Source: Bin87 sp965220105
Lineage (GTDB): Bacteria; Chloroflexota; Dehalococcoidia; Lucifugimonadales; UBA3495
Direction: 5' to 3'
Assembly: GCA_965220105.1 (NCBI GenBank)
Contig: OZ244811.1
Location: forward strand, 1,550,001 to 1,614,000
Length of the DNA stretch: 64,000 nucleotides
Both the position numbers and the translations under genes were made by a program. The notes under the pieces were generated by a model that was not told the origin of the DNA, searched no databases, and worked only from the letters and a program-made list of their open reading frames with translations. Positions 1 through 8,097 of the stretch are shown piece after piece. Within the stretch, counting starts at the first letter, position 1, and every line of letters starts with the position of its first letter.

Positions 1-932
1 GTCAGGTTGGACAAATCGTAGGGCGGCGCTACTTCGACCACGTCGAACGCTACCAGGTTGGCCCTGCTCACCAGCCGCTCGAGGCATCGGCGGGTTTCCT
101 CGTAGAACAGGCCGCCGACCTCCGGCGTTCCCGTGCCCGGCGCCTGGGTCGGGTCCAGGACATCGACGTCAAAAGTGATGTACAGGTTGGGACCGACGCT
201 GATGCTATCCGCCACGTCTTCCGGTCCCCGTTCCCGGAACTGGCGGGTGGTGATGACGGTGTTGCCGTGGTTGGCGGCCTCTTCGTACGGCGCGCGCCGC
301 ACCGAACGTATGCCCACCGACGTGATGTTGGCGACGTGTTCCAGTTCATGGCAACGACGGATGGGACTACCGTGGCTGAGCATCGCGCCGTTGTAATGGT
401 GAGTGTAGTCCAGATGAGCGTCGAAGTGCACGATGTCCAGCGGGGCGAACTGGGCCAGGCCGGCCACTGCCGGGAAGGTGATGGCGTGGTCGCCGCCCAG
501 GATCACCGGGAAGGCTCCCTGCGCGGCGATGCGTTCCACCACGCCGGCCAGTCTGGTGAAGTTGTGCACTACGTCGGACGCGGTGACGAACACGTTTCCG
601 CAATCCGCCATCGTGACTCCGCGCAGCAGCTCGTCGCCGGCGTCGGCGTCGAAAAAACCCTCGGCATTCTGGCCGGCACCGTAGGGGTCGGAGTAAGAAT
701 AGCCCCGGGGGGCGTCCCGCAAGGCATCCGGGCCGTAGCGCGCGCCGGGTCGCCCCAGCGTGCCCTGATCGAAGGGCATCCCAATGAAAGCGATGTCGGC
801 ATCCAGAGTGTCAAGGTCGGTGCAACGGGGAGCGCGAAACATCGTGCGCGGCCTGGAGTCCAGCGGAGGCGCCTCACCCGCCGGGGATTCCGGCAAGTAC
901 TGCGGCCCGATGTTGTACGGGTTAGTAGTCAT
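1..932 (-). CDS. Agmatinase/arginase-family ureohydrolase (3' end beyond window)
   Basis: Manganese-dependent ureohydrolase, probably agmatinase (agmatine to putrescine and urea) or a guanidino-acid hydrolase. About 310 residues are visible and the C-terminus lies beyond base 1. The reading frame from ATG at 932 shows the family motifs in order: GGDHAIT, DAHLD, SHGSPIRR and FDVDVLDPTQAPGTGTPEVG, which supply the binuclear Mn ligands and the substrate loop. A weak AGGAAA lies upstream of the ATG. It is transcribed divergently from the crotonase gene. The family is certain; the exact substrate is not, because agmatinases and guanidinobutyrases share these motifs. Confidence 0.9.
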   Translation of the reverse strand, partial: MTTNPYNIGPQYLPESPAGEAPPLDSRPRTMFRAPRCTDLDTLDADIAFIGMPFDQGTLGRPGARYGPDALRDAPRGYSYSDPYGAGQNAEGFFDADAGDELLRGVTMADCGNVFVTASDVVHNFTRLAGVVERIAAQGAFPVILGGDHAITFPAVAGLAQFAPLDIVHFDAHLDYTHHYNGAMLSHGSPIRRCHELEHVANITSVGIRSVRRAPYEEAANHGNTVITTRQFRERGPEDVADSISVGPNLYITFDVDVLDPTQAPGTGTPEVGGLFYEETRRCLERLVSRANLVAFDVVEVAPPYDLSNL

Positions 933-1115
933 AGCAGGTGAATTTCCTGAGCCTATCGTTTCCTTAGCCTACCGTTAGGGGACGCTGGCTTGCGGAAAGG
1001 TCCGCCACCGTCCCTGATGTATTTGATTATACTTGAGCCGGGATTTGAACATTGGATGCCCGACCAACCCGCTGGCGAACTGCGTCAGCTCCCAATGCGC
1101 CAAGGAGGATTTGCC

Positions 1116-1886
1116 ATGGCACGACTAGAGGAATACGTCGATAGGTTCCAATTCGTCCGGTTTGAGCGGCACGACGGCATATTGCAGATGACTCTCCACA
1201 GCGACGGCGACACGCTGCAATGGGGATCCGGCCCGCACTCCGAGCTGCCCGAAGTGTTTCACACCATCGGCACCGACCCCGAAACCAAAGTCATCATAAT
1301 GACCGGCGCCGGCGACGGATTTACCGGCCCGGCCGGCAGCAGCGCCACGGTGCCGCGCCGCACTCCGGAACAATGGGATGCCACTTTCTGGGAAGGGAAG
1401 CATCTGCTAGGCAACCTGCTAAATATCGAGGTGCCAATAATCGCTGCGGTCAACGGGCCCGCCCTGCGCCACTCCGAATTGCCTTTGCTCAGCGACATCG
1501 TACTTTCCGCTCCCCATACCACTTTCCAGGACTCCGGCCATTTCATGAGCGGCCTGACTCCCGGCGACGGTATGCACATCATCTATCCCCTGCTGCTGGG
1601 CATCAACCGGGGAAGGTATTTCTTGCTGACCGGACAGATGCTGGATGCCGCCCAGGCCCAGGAATTGGGTTTGGTCGCTGAGGTGCTGCCCCAGGAGGAC
1701 TTGCTGCCGCGTGCGTGGGAGCTGGCGCGACTGCTGGCTCAACAACCCCGACTGGTACTGCGGTACTCCCGGGTATTGCTGACCCACAAACTAAAGCAGG
1801 AATTGCACGACCTGCTGGGCTACGGCCTGGCGCTGGAAGGTTTGGGATCCGGCCAGGATTACCTGGACCGGGGCCAGGGAAGGTAG
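1116..1886 (+). CDS. Crotonase-superfamily hydrolase resembling 6-oxocamphor hydrolase
   Basis: 256 residues, start ATG 1116 chosen because AAGGAGG sits 6-7 bases upstream; an upstream in-frame ATG at 990 lacks such a site. It has the crotonase fold but not normal enoyl-CoA hydratase residues. The central block (NLLNIEVPIIAAVNGPALRH, then SDIVLSA, TTFQDSGHF, GLTPGDGMH, GRYFLLTGQ, LLPRAWELAR) matches, from memory, Rhodococcus 6-oxocamphor hydrolase (CamK), which cleaves a cyclic beta-diketone by a retro-Claisen reaction. The catalytic set I recall for that enzyme (His122, His145, Asp154) corresponds to His119, His142 and Asp151 here. Its 3' end overlaps the tail of the convergent MFS gene. The actual substrate is unknown. 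Confidence 0.8.
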   Translation: MARLEEYVDRFQFVRFERHDGILQMTLHSDGDTLQWGSGPHSELPEVFHTIGTDPETKVIIMTGAGDGFTGPAGSSATVPRRTPEQWDATFWEGKHLLGNLLNIEVPIIAAVNGPALRHSELPLLSDIVLSAPHTTFQDSGHFMSGLTPGDGMHIIYPLLLGINRGRYFLLTGQMLDAAQAQELGLVAEVLPQEDLLPRAWELARLLAQQPRLVLRYSRVLLTHKLKQELHDLLGYGLALEGLGSGQDYLDRGQGR

Positions 1887-3201
1887 CAAGCCATTGCGCG
1901 CTGCCGTCCGCTTTTCTGGGCGGCAGCGCCGTCAGGATAATGGCTGCGGACAGGCCATATATCACCAGCAGGGCCCACCAGGATGGGACGTAGTTTTGAG
2001 TGTAGTCGTGCAGGTATCCAACGAGAGGCGCGCCCAAACCGGCGGATAGCAGATTGATGGGCATGACGATCCCTCGTATGGCGCCCAGAAACTCCCGCCC
2101 GAAGTAGGACGCGAATATGTAGGTGTGCACGATCATCCCCACACCCACGGAACTGCCGAAAACGATCGTGGACAGGAACATCATCGGCGCCGACTGGGCG
2201 TAAATCATCAGCAGTATCGCCCCGATGAATCCGGAAAAGGAAACCGCGGCCAGGTACCGGATCGGGTACCGGTCTGCCAACCAGCCGGACACCAGGGCCA
2301 TCGCCGCCGCCGAACCGGCGTCCGAGGCAAACGACCAGGACACCAGCAAAGGGTTGAAACCCTGCTCGATGAAGTAGGGAATCCGGTGGAAGCTGGCGCC
2401 GCCCTGGGCCACCCCGGACAAAGAGAAGACCAGGATCAGCTTCCACATTGCGCCGGTATGCATGGCTTCGCGAACCGTCCACACCGGCTCGTCCCCCGCT
2501 GGGGAGCGTCGCCCCGGGGATCCAGGCGCAGCAACGGCTGCGTCCGGTGGGTCGCCGTCCATACGGAGGCCCATGTCCTCCGGCTGGCGGCGAATGAACA
2601 GCGCCGACAAAGGCACGGCAATGATCAGAAACAATATAGCCAGAATCCGCCACGTCCCACGCCAGCCGTAGTCGTCGATCAGCCACTGCGTGACGGGCAA
2701 CAGGGCAATGCCGCCGATTCCCAACCCGGAAGACGCCAGCGCCAGGGCTCGTCCGCGTTTTCGATTGAACCACTTGGCCACTGGCACCGAGGTGACTATC
2801 CCATTGGGCGCGGCCACGCCGGACATGCCGATGATTCCGAACAGGATGATGAACTGCCAGGGTTCGCTGCTGTAGCTCACCAGCACGAGGCAGGCGCAAA
2901 TCACCAGGGCGGCAATGCAGATGTAGACCCGGGCTCCGTAGCGGTCGATGACGGTGCCGACGGCGAAGCTCAGCACGCCGGCCGAAAGGCGTCGGGTGGT
3001 CTGCATCCAGCCGAAGGTCGCCCGGGAAATGCCCAGTTCCCCGTGCATGGGCAATACGAACAAGCCGTAGTTGAGGGTGCCCGTCGCCATCGTTGAAAAA
3101 TTGACGGCGAACATCGTGGCGACGATGACCCACCCGTAGAAAAAGCGATGCTGCCAGGGAGCTTCAGCGGAGATTCCGATGGCGAACTCCCGCGGCAACA
3201 T
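1603..3201 (-). CDS. MFS transporter (OFA/monocarboxylate-type), with unusual C-terminal extension
   Basis: Predicted 12-helix major facilitator with two six-helix halves separated by a charged loop at about residues 205-245. Loop motifs such as KWFNRKRGRALALASSG are typical of the oxalate-formate/monocarboxylate branch. The membrane part ends near residue 435 (IYGLSAAIILTALPPRK). The frame then stays open for about 95 low-complexity residues rich in Pro, Gly and Ala, read antisense through the end of the crotonase gene. That tail is probably not a conserved domain. The start (ATG 3201) lacks a clear Shine-Dalgarno but follows the MBL-hydrolase stop by only 36 bases on the same strand, suggesting an operon. 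The substrate is unknown, probably a small organic anion. Confidence 0.8.
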   Translation of the reverse strand: MLPREFAIGISAEAPWQHRFFYGWVIVATMFAVNFSTMATGTLNYGLFVLPMHGELGISRATFGWMQTTRRLSAGVLSFAVGTVIDRYGARVYICIAALVICACLVLVSYSSEPWQFIILFGIIGMSGVAAPNGIVTSVPVAKWFNRKRGRALALASSGLGIGGIALLPVTQWLIDDYGWRGTWRILAILFLIIAVPLSALFIRRQPEDMGLRMDGDPPDAAVAAPGSPGRRSPAGDEPVWTVREAMHTGAMWKLILVFSLSGVAQGGASFHRIPYFIEQGFNPLLVSWSFASDAGSAAAMALVSGWLADRYPIRYLAAVSFSGFIGAILLMIYAQSAPMMFLSTIVFGSSVGVGMIVHTYIFASYFGREFLGAIRGIVMPINLLSAGLGAPLVGYLHDYTQNYVPSWWALLVIYGLSAAIILTALPPRKADGSAQWLATFPGPGPGNPGRIPNLPAPGRSPAGRAIPALVCGSAIPGSTAVPVGVVEPAVAPAPTHAAASPPGAAPQRPNPIPGPGRHPASVRSARNTFPG

Positions 3202-3237
3202 GATTGTGCTGTTCAGGGAAATGTGGCGGCGAGGCGG

Positions 3238-4074
3238 TTAGATGGCTTGCCAGTAGCGTTTGCCCTGCAGCGTGACTATCTTGCCGAAGCCGGGGGCGGG
3301 CAGGTGCACCGCGGCCACCGGCAGGCCCTCGCTCTCCAGGCGGTCCAGCACCGACTTGCGGGTGGCGATGGCCAGGTCGGGAATGATATCGGCCCGGGAT
3401 GCCCAATCGGTCTGCTGGATTTGAGCCGTGTTGTGGAGCACGTCGCCGAGAATCAGTCCTCGCTCACCCCCTGAATTGATCATGATGCTCATGTGTCCGG
3501 GGGTGTGTCCGGGCGTGGGTAGCGTGGTGAGTTCGCTGGTGATGCTGTACTCGCCTTCCATCCACTCCACCAGTCCCATCTCGGCAATCGGCCACACGCA
3601 GTCCGGAGCGTTGGGGAAGCGGTTGGGCTGCAACGCTGGATCATGGCTCGCTTCGTAGTCGGCCCTGCTGAAGTAATAGCGGGCGTTGGGGAAGGTGGGT
3701 TTCAGCGCGCCGCCTTCGTCCCGGACGGTGTTCCAGCCGACGTGATCCCGGTGGAGGTGGGTCATCACCACGGCGTCGATGTCGTTGGGCGACAGGCCGT
3801 TACTGGCCAGGTCATCCAGGAGCTCGCCCCAGGGTGTTTCGGGGGTTTCCTTGGCCCCCAGCCCGGTGTCGATGGCGATGTTTTTGCCGTCGGAACGAAC
3901 CAGGAAACAGGCCAGGTTGAAGCTGACCTGGCGGTCGGGGGTCAGATGGTCGTGGAAGGGCTCCCAATCCGCCGCCGGGATGTCGGGGAAGAAATTGCAG
4001 ACGTCAAACGCCAGGGTGCCGTCGGTCAGTGAGGCGATTTCCACGTTGCCGATTGTGAGTTTGCTGGCAGCCAT
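3238..4074 (-). CDS. MBL-fold metallo-hydrolase
   Basis: 278-residue metallo-beta-lactamase-fold hydrolase. Zinc ligands are visible in THLHRDHVGW (HxHxDH), PTPGHTPGH, and GDVLH, with a final HLPAPGFG. The arrangement is that of the AHL-lactonase/glyoxalase-like group rather than true beta-lactamases, so hydrolysis of a lactone or (thio)ester is likely, but the substrate cannot be assigned. Start ATG 4074 is preceded by GGAGGGA. It lies first in a two-gene minus-strand unit with the MFS transporter, which would fit hydrolysis of an imported compound. It is divergent from the SBP56 gene. Confidence 0.88.
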   Translation of the reverse strand: MAASKLTIGNVEIASLTDGTLAFDVCNFFPDIPAADWEPFHDHLTPDRQVSFNLACFLVRSDGKNIAIDTGLGAKETPETPWGELLDDLASNGLSPNDIDAVVMTHLHRDHVGWNTVRDEGGALKPTFPNARYYFSRADYEASHDPALQPNRFPNAPDCVWPIAEMGLVEWMEGEYSITSELTTLPTPGHTPGHMSIMINSGGERGLILGDVLHNTAQIQQTDWASRADIIPDLAIATRKSVLDRLESEGLPVAAVHLPAPGFGKIVTLQGKRYWQAI

Positions 4075-4240
4075 AGTCCCTCCGTAGGTTGCGATTTATC
4101 GGCATTCTACCACTAGCCCGGCAATGACCCGGTGATCCGGCGGGATTTGCCGAGGGCGGTCGTTTGGCATATCATTTTCTGGCAACATTAAATCACCATC
4201 CGCCAATCCCGACGCTCGAGCTATACCGGAGGAAGTTGTT

Positions 4241-5623
4241 ATGGCCCTGTGGAGACCCGACCCCACGTTCTACCCGTCAGCCCGTTTGGCCATGGAAGCG
4301 CCGCAGGAACGCCTGGCCTACGTTGCGGTGTTGAATCCTGACTCCGGCGAACCCGACGCCATGACCGTGGTGGATTGCGACCCCAACTCGCCGACCTATT
4401 CCCGGGTGGTGAGCTCGGTGCCCATGCCGCACGTTGATGACGAACTGCACCATTTCGGCTGGAATGCCTGTAGCGCGTCTCTGTGCCCATCTTCGGCGCA
4501 TCCGCACCTGGAACGGCGTTACCTGGTGGTCCCGTCCCTGGCGTCCAGCCGCATTTACATCATCGACACCCAACCTGACCCCGAGCGGCCCCGTATCGTG
4601 AAGACCATCGAGGCAGAACAGGTGCAACGGGCCGGCTACAGCCGTCCGCACACCGTGCATTGCGGCCCCGACGCCATCTACGTCAGCGCGCTGGGCGCGG
4701 CGGACGGAGGCCGGCCGGGCGGGCTGATGCTCCTCGACCACTATACGTTTGACCCCATCGGCCCGTGGGAACTGGACCGCGGCCCTCAGGAGCTGGCCTA
4801 CGACTTCTGGTGGCACATCGGCATCGATACGATGATGACCAGCGAGTGGGGCACGCCGGAAATGTTCGAAAACGGCGCCAGGCTCGAGGACGTGGTCGGC
4901 CAGAACTATGGCCACCGGATCAACTTCTGGGATATGCGCCGCCGCAGCCATCAGCAGGTCGTGGACCTGGGCGCTCAGCATCAGATGGCCCTGGAGCTAA
5001 GACCCGCCCACAACCCCACACGGCACTATGGGTTCTGCGGCGTGGTGGTCAGCACCGATGACCTCTCCGGCGCGATTTTCCTGTGGTATCGGGATGGTGA
5101 ACAGTGGGCTGCGACCAAGGTCATCTCCATACCCGCCGAACCGGCGGATGCGTCGGCGCTGCCGCTGGCGTTGCAGCCGTTGGGCGCAGTCCCGCCGTTG
5201 ATCACCGACATCGACCTTTCCCTGGACGACAAGTTCCTGTACGTGTCCTGTTGGGGCACGGGCAGACTCCTCCAGTTCGACGTGTCCGACCCATTCCACC
5301 CGGTGCAGACCGGCGAGGTGGAGATGGGCGGTATCGTCCGGAAAGCCGCGCATCCCAACGGGGCCACGCTCACCGGCGGTCCGCAGATGGTTGAGATCAG
5401 TCGTGACGGACGCCGGGTGTACCTCACCAATTCCCTGTACTCCTCCTGGGACGACCAGTTCTATCCGGAAGGTCTCAACGGTTGGATGAGCCGCATCGAC
5501 GCCAATCCGGAAGGCGGCATCGCCGTCAACCGTGATTTCTTCGTCGATTACGGCAAGACCCGGTCCCACCAGGTGCGGCTCCAGGGCGGCGACGCCTCTT
5601 CAGATACTTTCTGCTTCCCGTAG
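4241..5623 (+). CDS. SBP56 family protein / methanethiol oxidase
   Basis: 460-residue member of the selenium-binding protein (SBP56) family, a seven-bladed propeller. Characterised bacterial members (MtoX) oxidise methanethiol to formaldehyde, H2S and H2O2. Family hallmarks include the opening DPTFYPSARLAMEAP, the HHFGWNACSASLC segment, SRPHTVHCGP, and SEWGTPEMFENG. The start ATG 4241 has GGAGGAA upstream. No signal peptide is visible, unlike periplasmic MtoX proteins, so a cytoplasmic location is likely. The next gene, about 85 bases downstream, encodes a membrane protein and may be co-transcribed. Family assignment is strong; methanethiol oxidation is inferred from the family. Confidence 0.9.
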   Translation: MALWRPDPTFYPSARLAMEAPQERLAYVAVLNPDSGEPDAMTVVDCDPNSPTYSRVVSSVPMPHVDDELHHFGWNACSASLCPSSAHPHLERRYLVVPSLASSRIYIIDTQPDPERPRIVKTIEAEQVQRAGYSRPHTVHCGPDAIYVSALGAADGGRPGGLMLLDHYTFDPIGPWELDRGPQELAYDFWWHIGIDTMMTSEWGTPEMFENGARLEDVVGQNYGHRINFWDMRRRSHQQVVDLGAQHQMALELRPAHNPTRHYGFCGVVVSTDDLSGAIFLWYRDGEQWAATKVISIPAEPADASALPLALQPLGAVPPLITDIDLSLDDKFLYVSCWGTGRLLQFDVSDPFHPVQTGEVEMGGIVRKAAHPNGATLTGGPQMVEISRDGRRVYLTNSLYSSWDDQFYPEGLNGWMSRIDANPEGGIAVNRDFFVDYGKTRSHQVRLQGGDASSDTFCFP

Positions 5624-5708
5624 TCGGTTCCCACACGGCGGCCCACCTCACGCCGGGGAAGCGGATGGGCCGTCTACATAACGTCATTTCTGGGTCGTCG
5701 GGTCCGCT

Positions 5709-6425
5709 ATGCAGGTAGTGTTGCTGCACTCCCTGATTCCGGACCCGGCGGCCCTGGCGTCGTTGGGGCCCTGGCTGGGCCTGATCGCCCTGGGACTATT
5801 CCACGGCTTGAACCCTGGCATGGGATGGTTGTTCGCCGTGGCGCTGGCTTTGCAGCGGCAGCGGCCGACGCAACTCCTTACCGCCACCGGCTATATCGCC
5901 CTGGGACATCTGCTTTCGCTGCTGGTCGTGATGACGGCGCTATTCCTGGCGGGAGCGTTTTTACCCCTGCAATGGGTACGGCTTGCTGCCGGGTCTGTAC
6001 TGCTGGTCTTCGGGTTGTACCGGGTCGTTTTGTACTACCGACATCCCCGCTGGGTTGGAATGAACGTGGGCGGACGGGACCTGATTGCCTGGTCGTTCTT
6101 AATGGCGACGGCCCACGGAGCCGGACTCATGCTGGCGCCGGTAGTCCTGGCCCTGACCGACCGGGTCGTATCATCCGGTGTGGCTGGCGATCTTGGCGAA
6201 CACGGGATGTTCCTGTCACACGCGGACGCCCCAACGTGGTGGCTATTGGGATTGCTGGTTCACACGGTGGTTATGCTGACCGCCATGCTGGCCGCAGCGA
6301 CAGTCGTGTACTACCGGGTGGGCCTGGCCTTTCTGCGTCGGGGTTGGATCAACCTGGATTTGCTCTGGGGTGGATCGCTGGTATTGGCCGGTGTCGCTAC
6401 GCTGGTCTGGGCAATCCTGGCATAA
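5709..6425 (+). CDS. Polytopic membrane protein next to SBP56
   Basis: 238 residues with about six predicted transmembrane helices. Conserved-looking polar positions inside membrane segments include FHGLNPGMGW near residue 35 and ATAHGAGLMLAPV near residue 135. The HG.NPG pattern recalls metal/cation exporters of the NicO or urease-accessory UreH type, but no canonical NicO motif is seen, so no function is given. The start is the first ATG after the SBP56 stop and has only a weak ribosome site. Its position immediately downstream of the SBP56 gene suggests a linked transport role, for example for a metal cofactor or sulfur product. That is inference. Confidence 0.7.
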   Translation: MQVVLLHSLIPDPAALASLGPWLGLIALGLFHGLNPGMGWLFAVALALQRQRPTQLLTATGYIALGHLLSLLVVMTALFLAGAFLPLQWVRLAAGSVLLVFGLYRVVLYYRHPRWVGMNVGGRDLIAWSFLMATAHGAGLMLAPVVLALTDRVVSSGVAGDLGEHGMFLSHADAPTWWLLGLLVHTVVMLTAMLAAATVVYYRVGLAFLRRGWINLDLLWGGSLVLAGVATLVWAILA

Positions 6426-6586
6426 CCCGCCCGACGCCGCCACGCCACGCCCCGTTGTTGACGCTTGCTCGTAGCCGATGCTAACCTCGGCACTGCGTAT
6501 CTTGAGCGCCGAAGACGTGCGACAACCATCCAAAATCACGACGCAAGTCGGATCCTGGCGGTTGCGAACATTGGAGGGATTGGTAG

Positions 6587-7678
6587 ATGAAAGCGGCAGT
6601 ATTGCGGGAAGTCAACCAACCGGTGGTGGTGGAAGATGTCCAGGTGGATGCACCGGCCCCTCGCGAGGTGCTGGTCCGCACCGGCGCGTCGGGGGTTTGT
6701 CACAGCGACCTGCATTTCGTGGAAGGTCTATACACCACGCCAATGCCCTGCGTCCTGGGGCACGAAGCCGCCGGAATCGTGGAAGCGGTGGGGGACCAGG
6801 TTGGCTACGTCCAGCCCGGCGATTCCGTAATCATGTGCCTTTCCGTCTTCTGCGGCATTTGCGAATTCTGCACCCGGGGCCAACCCTATCTGTGTGACAA
6901 GATCGCCGTAACCCGCGGCGCCAGCGATCCGCCGCGCCTTCGCAGAGACGGCGAAGCGATTACCCAGTTCGCGCAACTGGGTTCTTACGCCGCCGAGATG
7001 CTGGTGCACGAAAATGCGCTGGTAAAGGTAGACGACGACATCCCGTTCCCGCAGCTGGCGTTGATTGGCTGCGGCGCAACCACCGGTCTTGGTGCAGTAT
7101 TGAACACCGCCCGGGTGGAACCTGGCAGTACGGTAGCAGTCGTGGGCTGCGGCGGAATCGGCATCCACTGCGTACAGGCGGCGGCGTTGGCCGGCGCCCT
7201 GCGTATCATCGCCGTCGATACCACCGAGGACAAGCTTTCCCTGGCTCGGGAATTCGGGGCCACCGACGTCATCGACGCCACCAGCGGCGACGTGGCGCAA
7301 CGCATCGTCGACCTGACCGACGGTGGCGTCGACTATTCATTTGAAGCGATTGGTCTGAAGCAAACCGCCGAGGACTGCTACAACATGCTGCGCCCCGGCG
7401 GGGTGGCGACCATCATCGGCATGGTTCCCGAGGGGGTGAAGATCGAGATCGACGCCGGCAACTACCTGCGCCGCGGACGGGCCATCCAGGGTTGTACCAT
7501 GGGTTCCAACCGCTTCCGCACCGACATGCCCCGGTTCATCGAGTTTTACAAACAGGGACGCCTCAAGCTGGACGAGCTGGTCAGCCAGGAGTTGGCGTTG
7601 TCCGAAATCAACCGGGCCTTCGCCGACATGAAGGCCGGTAGCGTGCGTCGCAGCGTGATTACGGATTTTGAAAGGTAG
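6587..7678 (+). CDS. Zinc-dependent alcohol dehydrogenase (MDR family)
   Basis: 363-residue medium-chain dehydrogenase. Catalytic zinc ligands appear in GVCHSDLHF and GHEAAG. A structural zinc lobe has four Cys in CGICEFCTRGQPYLC. The Rossmann motif is VGCGGIGIHC, followed by an acidic residue (AVDTTEDK) favouring NAD. The overall pattern is that of class III/aryl alcohol dehydrogenases, including S-(hydroxymethyl)glutathione or mycothiol dehydrogenases, so formaldehyde detoxification downstream of methanethiol oxidation is possible but not shown. Start ATG 6587 has GGAGGGA upstream. It lies in the same direction as the SBP56 pair, 161 bases downstream. Confidence 0.9.
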   Translation: MKAAVLREVNQPVVVEDVQVDAPAPREVLVRTGASGVCHSDLHFVEGLYTTPMPCVLGHEAAGIVEAVGDQVGYVQPGDSVIMCLSVFCGICEFCTRGQPYLCDKIAVTRGASDPPRLRRDGEAITQFAQLGSYAAEMLVHENALVKVDDDIPFPQLALIGCGATTGLGAVLNTARVEPGSTVAVVGCGGIGIHCVQAAALAGALRIIAVDTTEDKLSLAREFGATDVIDATSGDVAQRIVDLTDGGVDYSFEAIGLKQTAEDCYNMLRPGGVATIIGMVPEGVKIEIDAGNYLRRGRAIQGCTMGSNRFRTDMPRFIEFYKQGRLKLDELVSQELALSEINRAFADMKAGSVRRSVITDFER

Positions 7679-7820
7679 GGGGCATCTGTGTGTTCAGAGT
7701 CCGGGAGTGGGCAGCGTCCAAAGCGCTGGTTGATTGACAATGTCCACCGCCCCTGCCAATTGGTTTTACCCGTATCGCCATTTGATGCCATTACAACGAG
7801 CGTCGACGGTTTAGCTCTAT

Positions 7821-7830
7821 CGCTATAGCG
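7821..7830. promoter_or_regulatory. Short perfect palindrome upstream of the R-M gene
   Basis: CGCTATAGCG is a perfect 10-base palindrome lying 34 bases before the preferred start of the restriction-modification gene. Such a site could be an operator or controller box, but no controller gene is present, and a palindrome of this length can occur by chance. Confidence 0.25.
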
Positions 7831-7863
7831 TTTCTGAACGATATGTGGCTGCGAGGACATCAA

Positions 7864-8097
7864 ATGCTTGCGGGCGATCCGCACAGTCAGTTGACCAGTG
7901 CCAGCCTGCTGGAGCGCTTGGAATTGGAGTGCTGGGAAGTCCCTAACAGGCTGATGAAAAACCGGAAGCGTAGGGCTGAATTGGGACAGTTCATGACCCC
8001 GGCGAACGTTGCGGCGTTTTTGGCCTCTATGCTTGAGATATATCCGCCTCCCAAAAACTGCGAGTGCTTGATGCCGGCGGCGGGACTGGCATATTGA
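7864..8097 (+). pseudogene. 5' fragment of the R-M methyltransferase, split by frameshift
   Basis: 77 codons from ATG 7864 (GAGGAC five bases upstream; ATG 7843 is an alternative). The segment KNRKRRAELGQFMTPANVAA carries the GQFMTP signature (motif X) found at the N-terminus of Eco57I/HsdM-like adenine methyltransferases. The frame leaves the homologous path at the AAAAA run 8053-8057 and terminates at 8097. One extra base there would join it to the next frame as ...PPPKKLRVLDAGGGTG, which is exactly methylase motif I. It therefore belongs to the gene annotated next. Confidence 0.75.

Noticed and set aside
2125..3096. Long plus-strand frame of 323 codons
   Set aside because: It is antisense to the MFS gene, has biased Gly/Arg/His composition and no motif or ribosome site.
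8053..8097. UGA at 8095-8097 in the R-M gene as a selenocysteine codon
   Set aside because: The homologous sequence continues in another frame starting before the UGA, and restriction enzymes are not selenoproteins.
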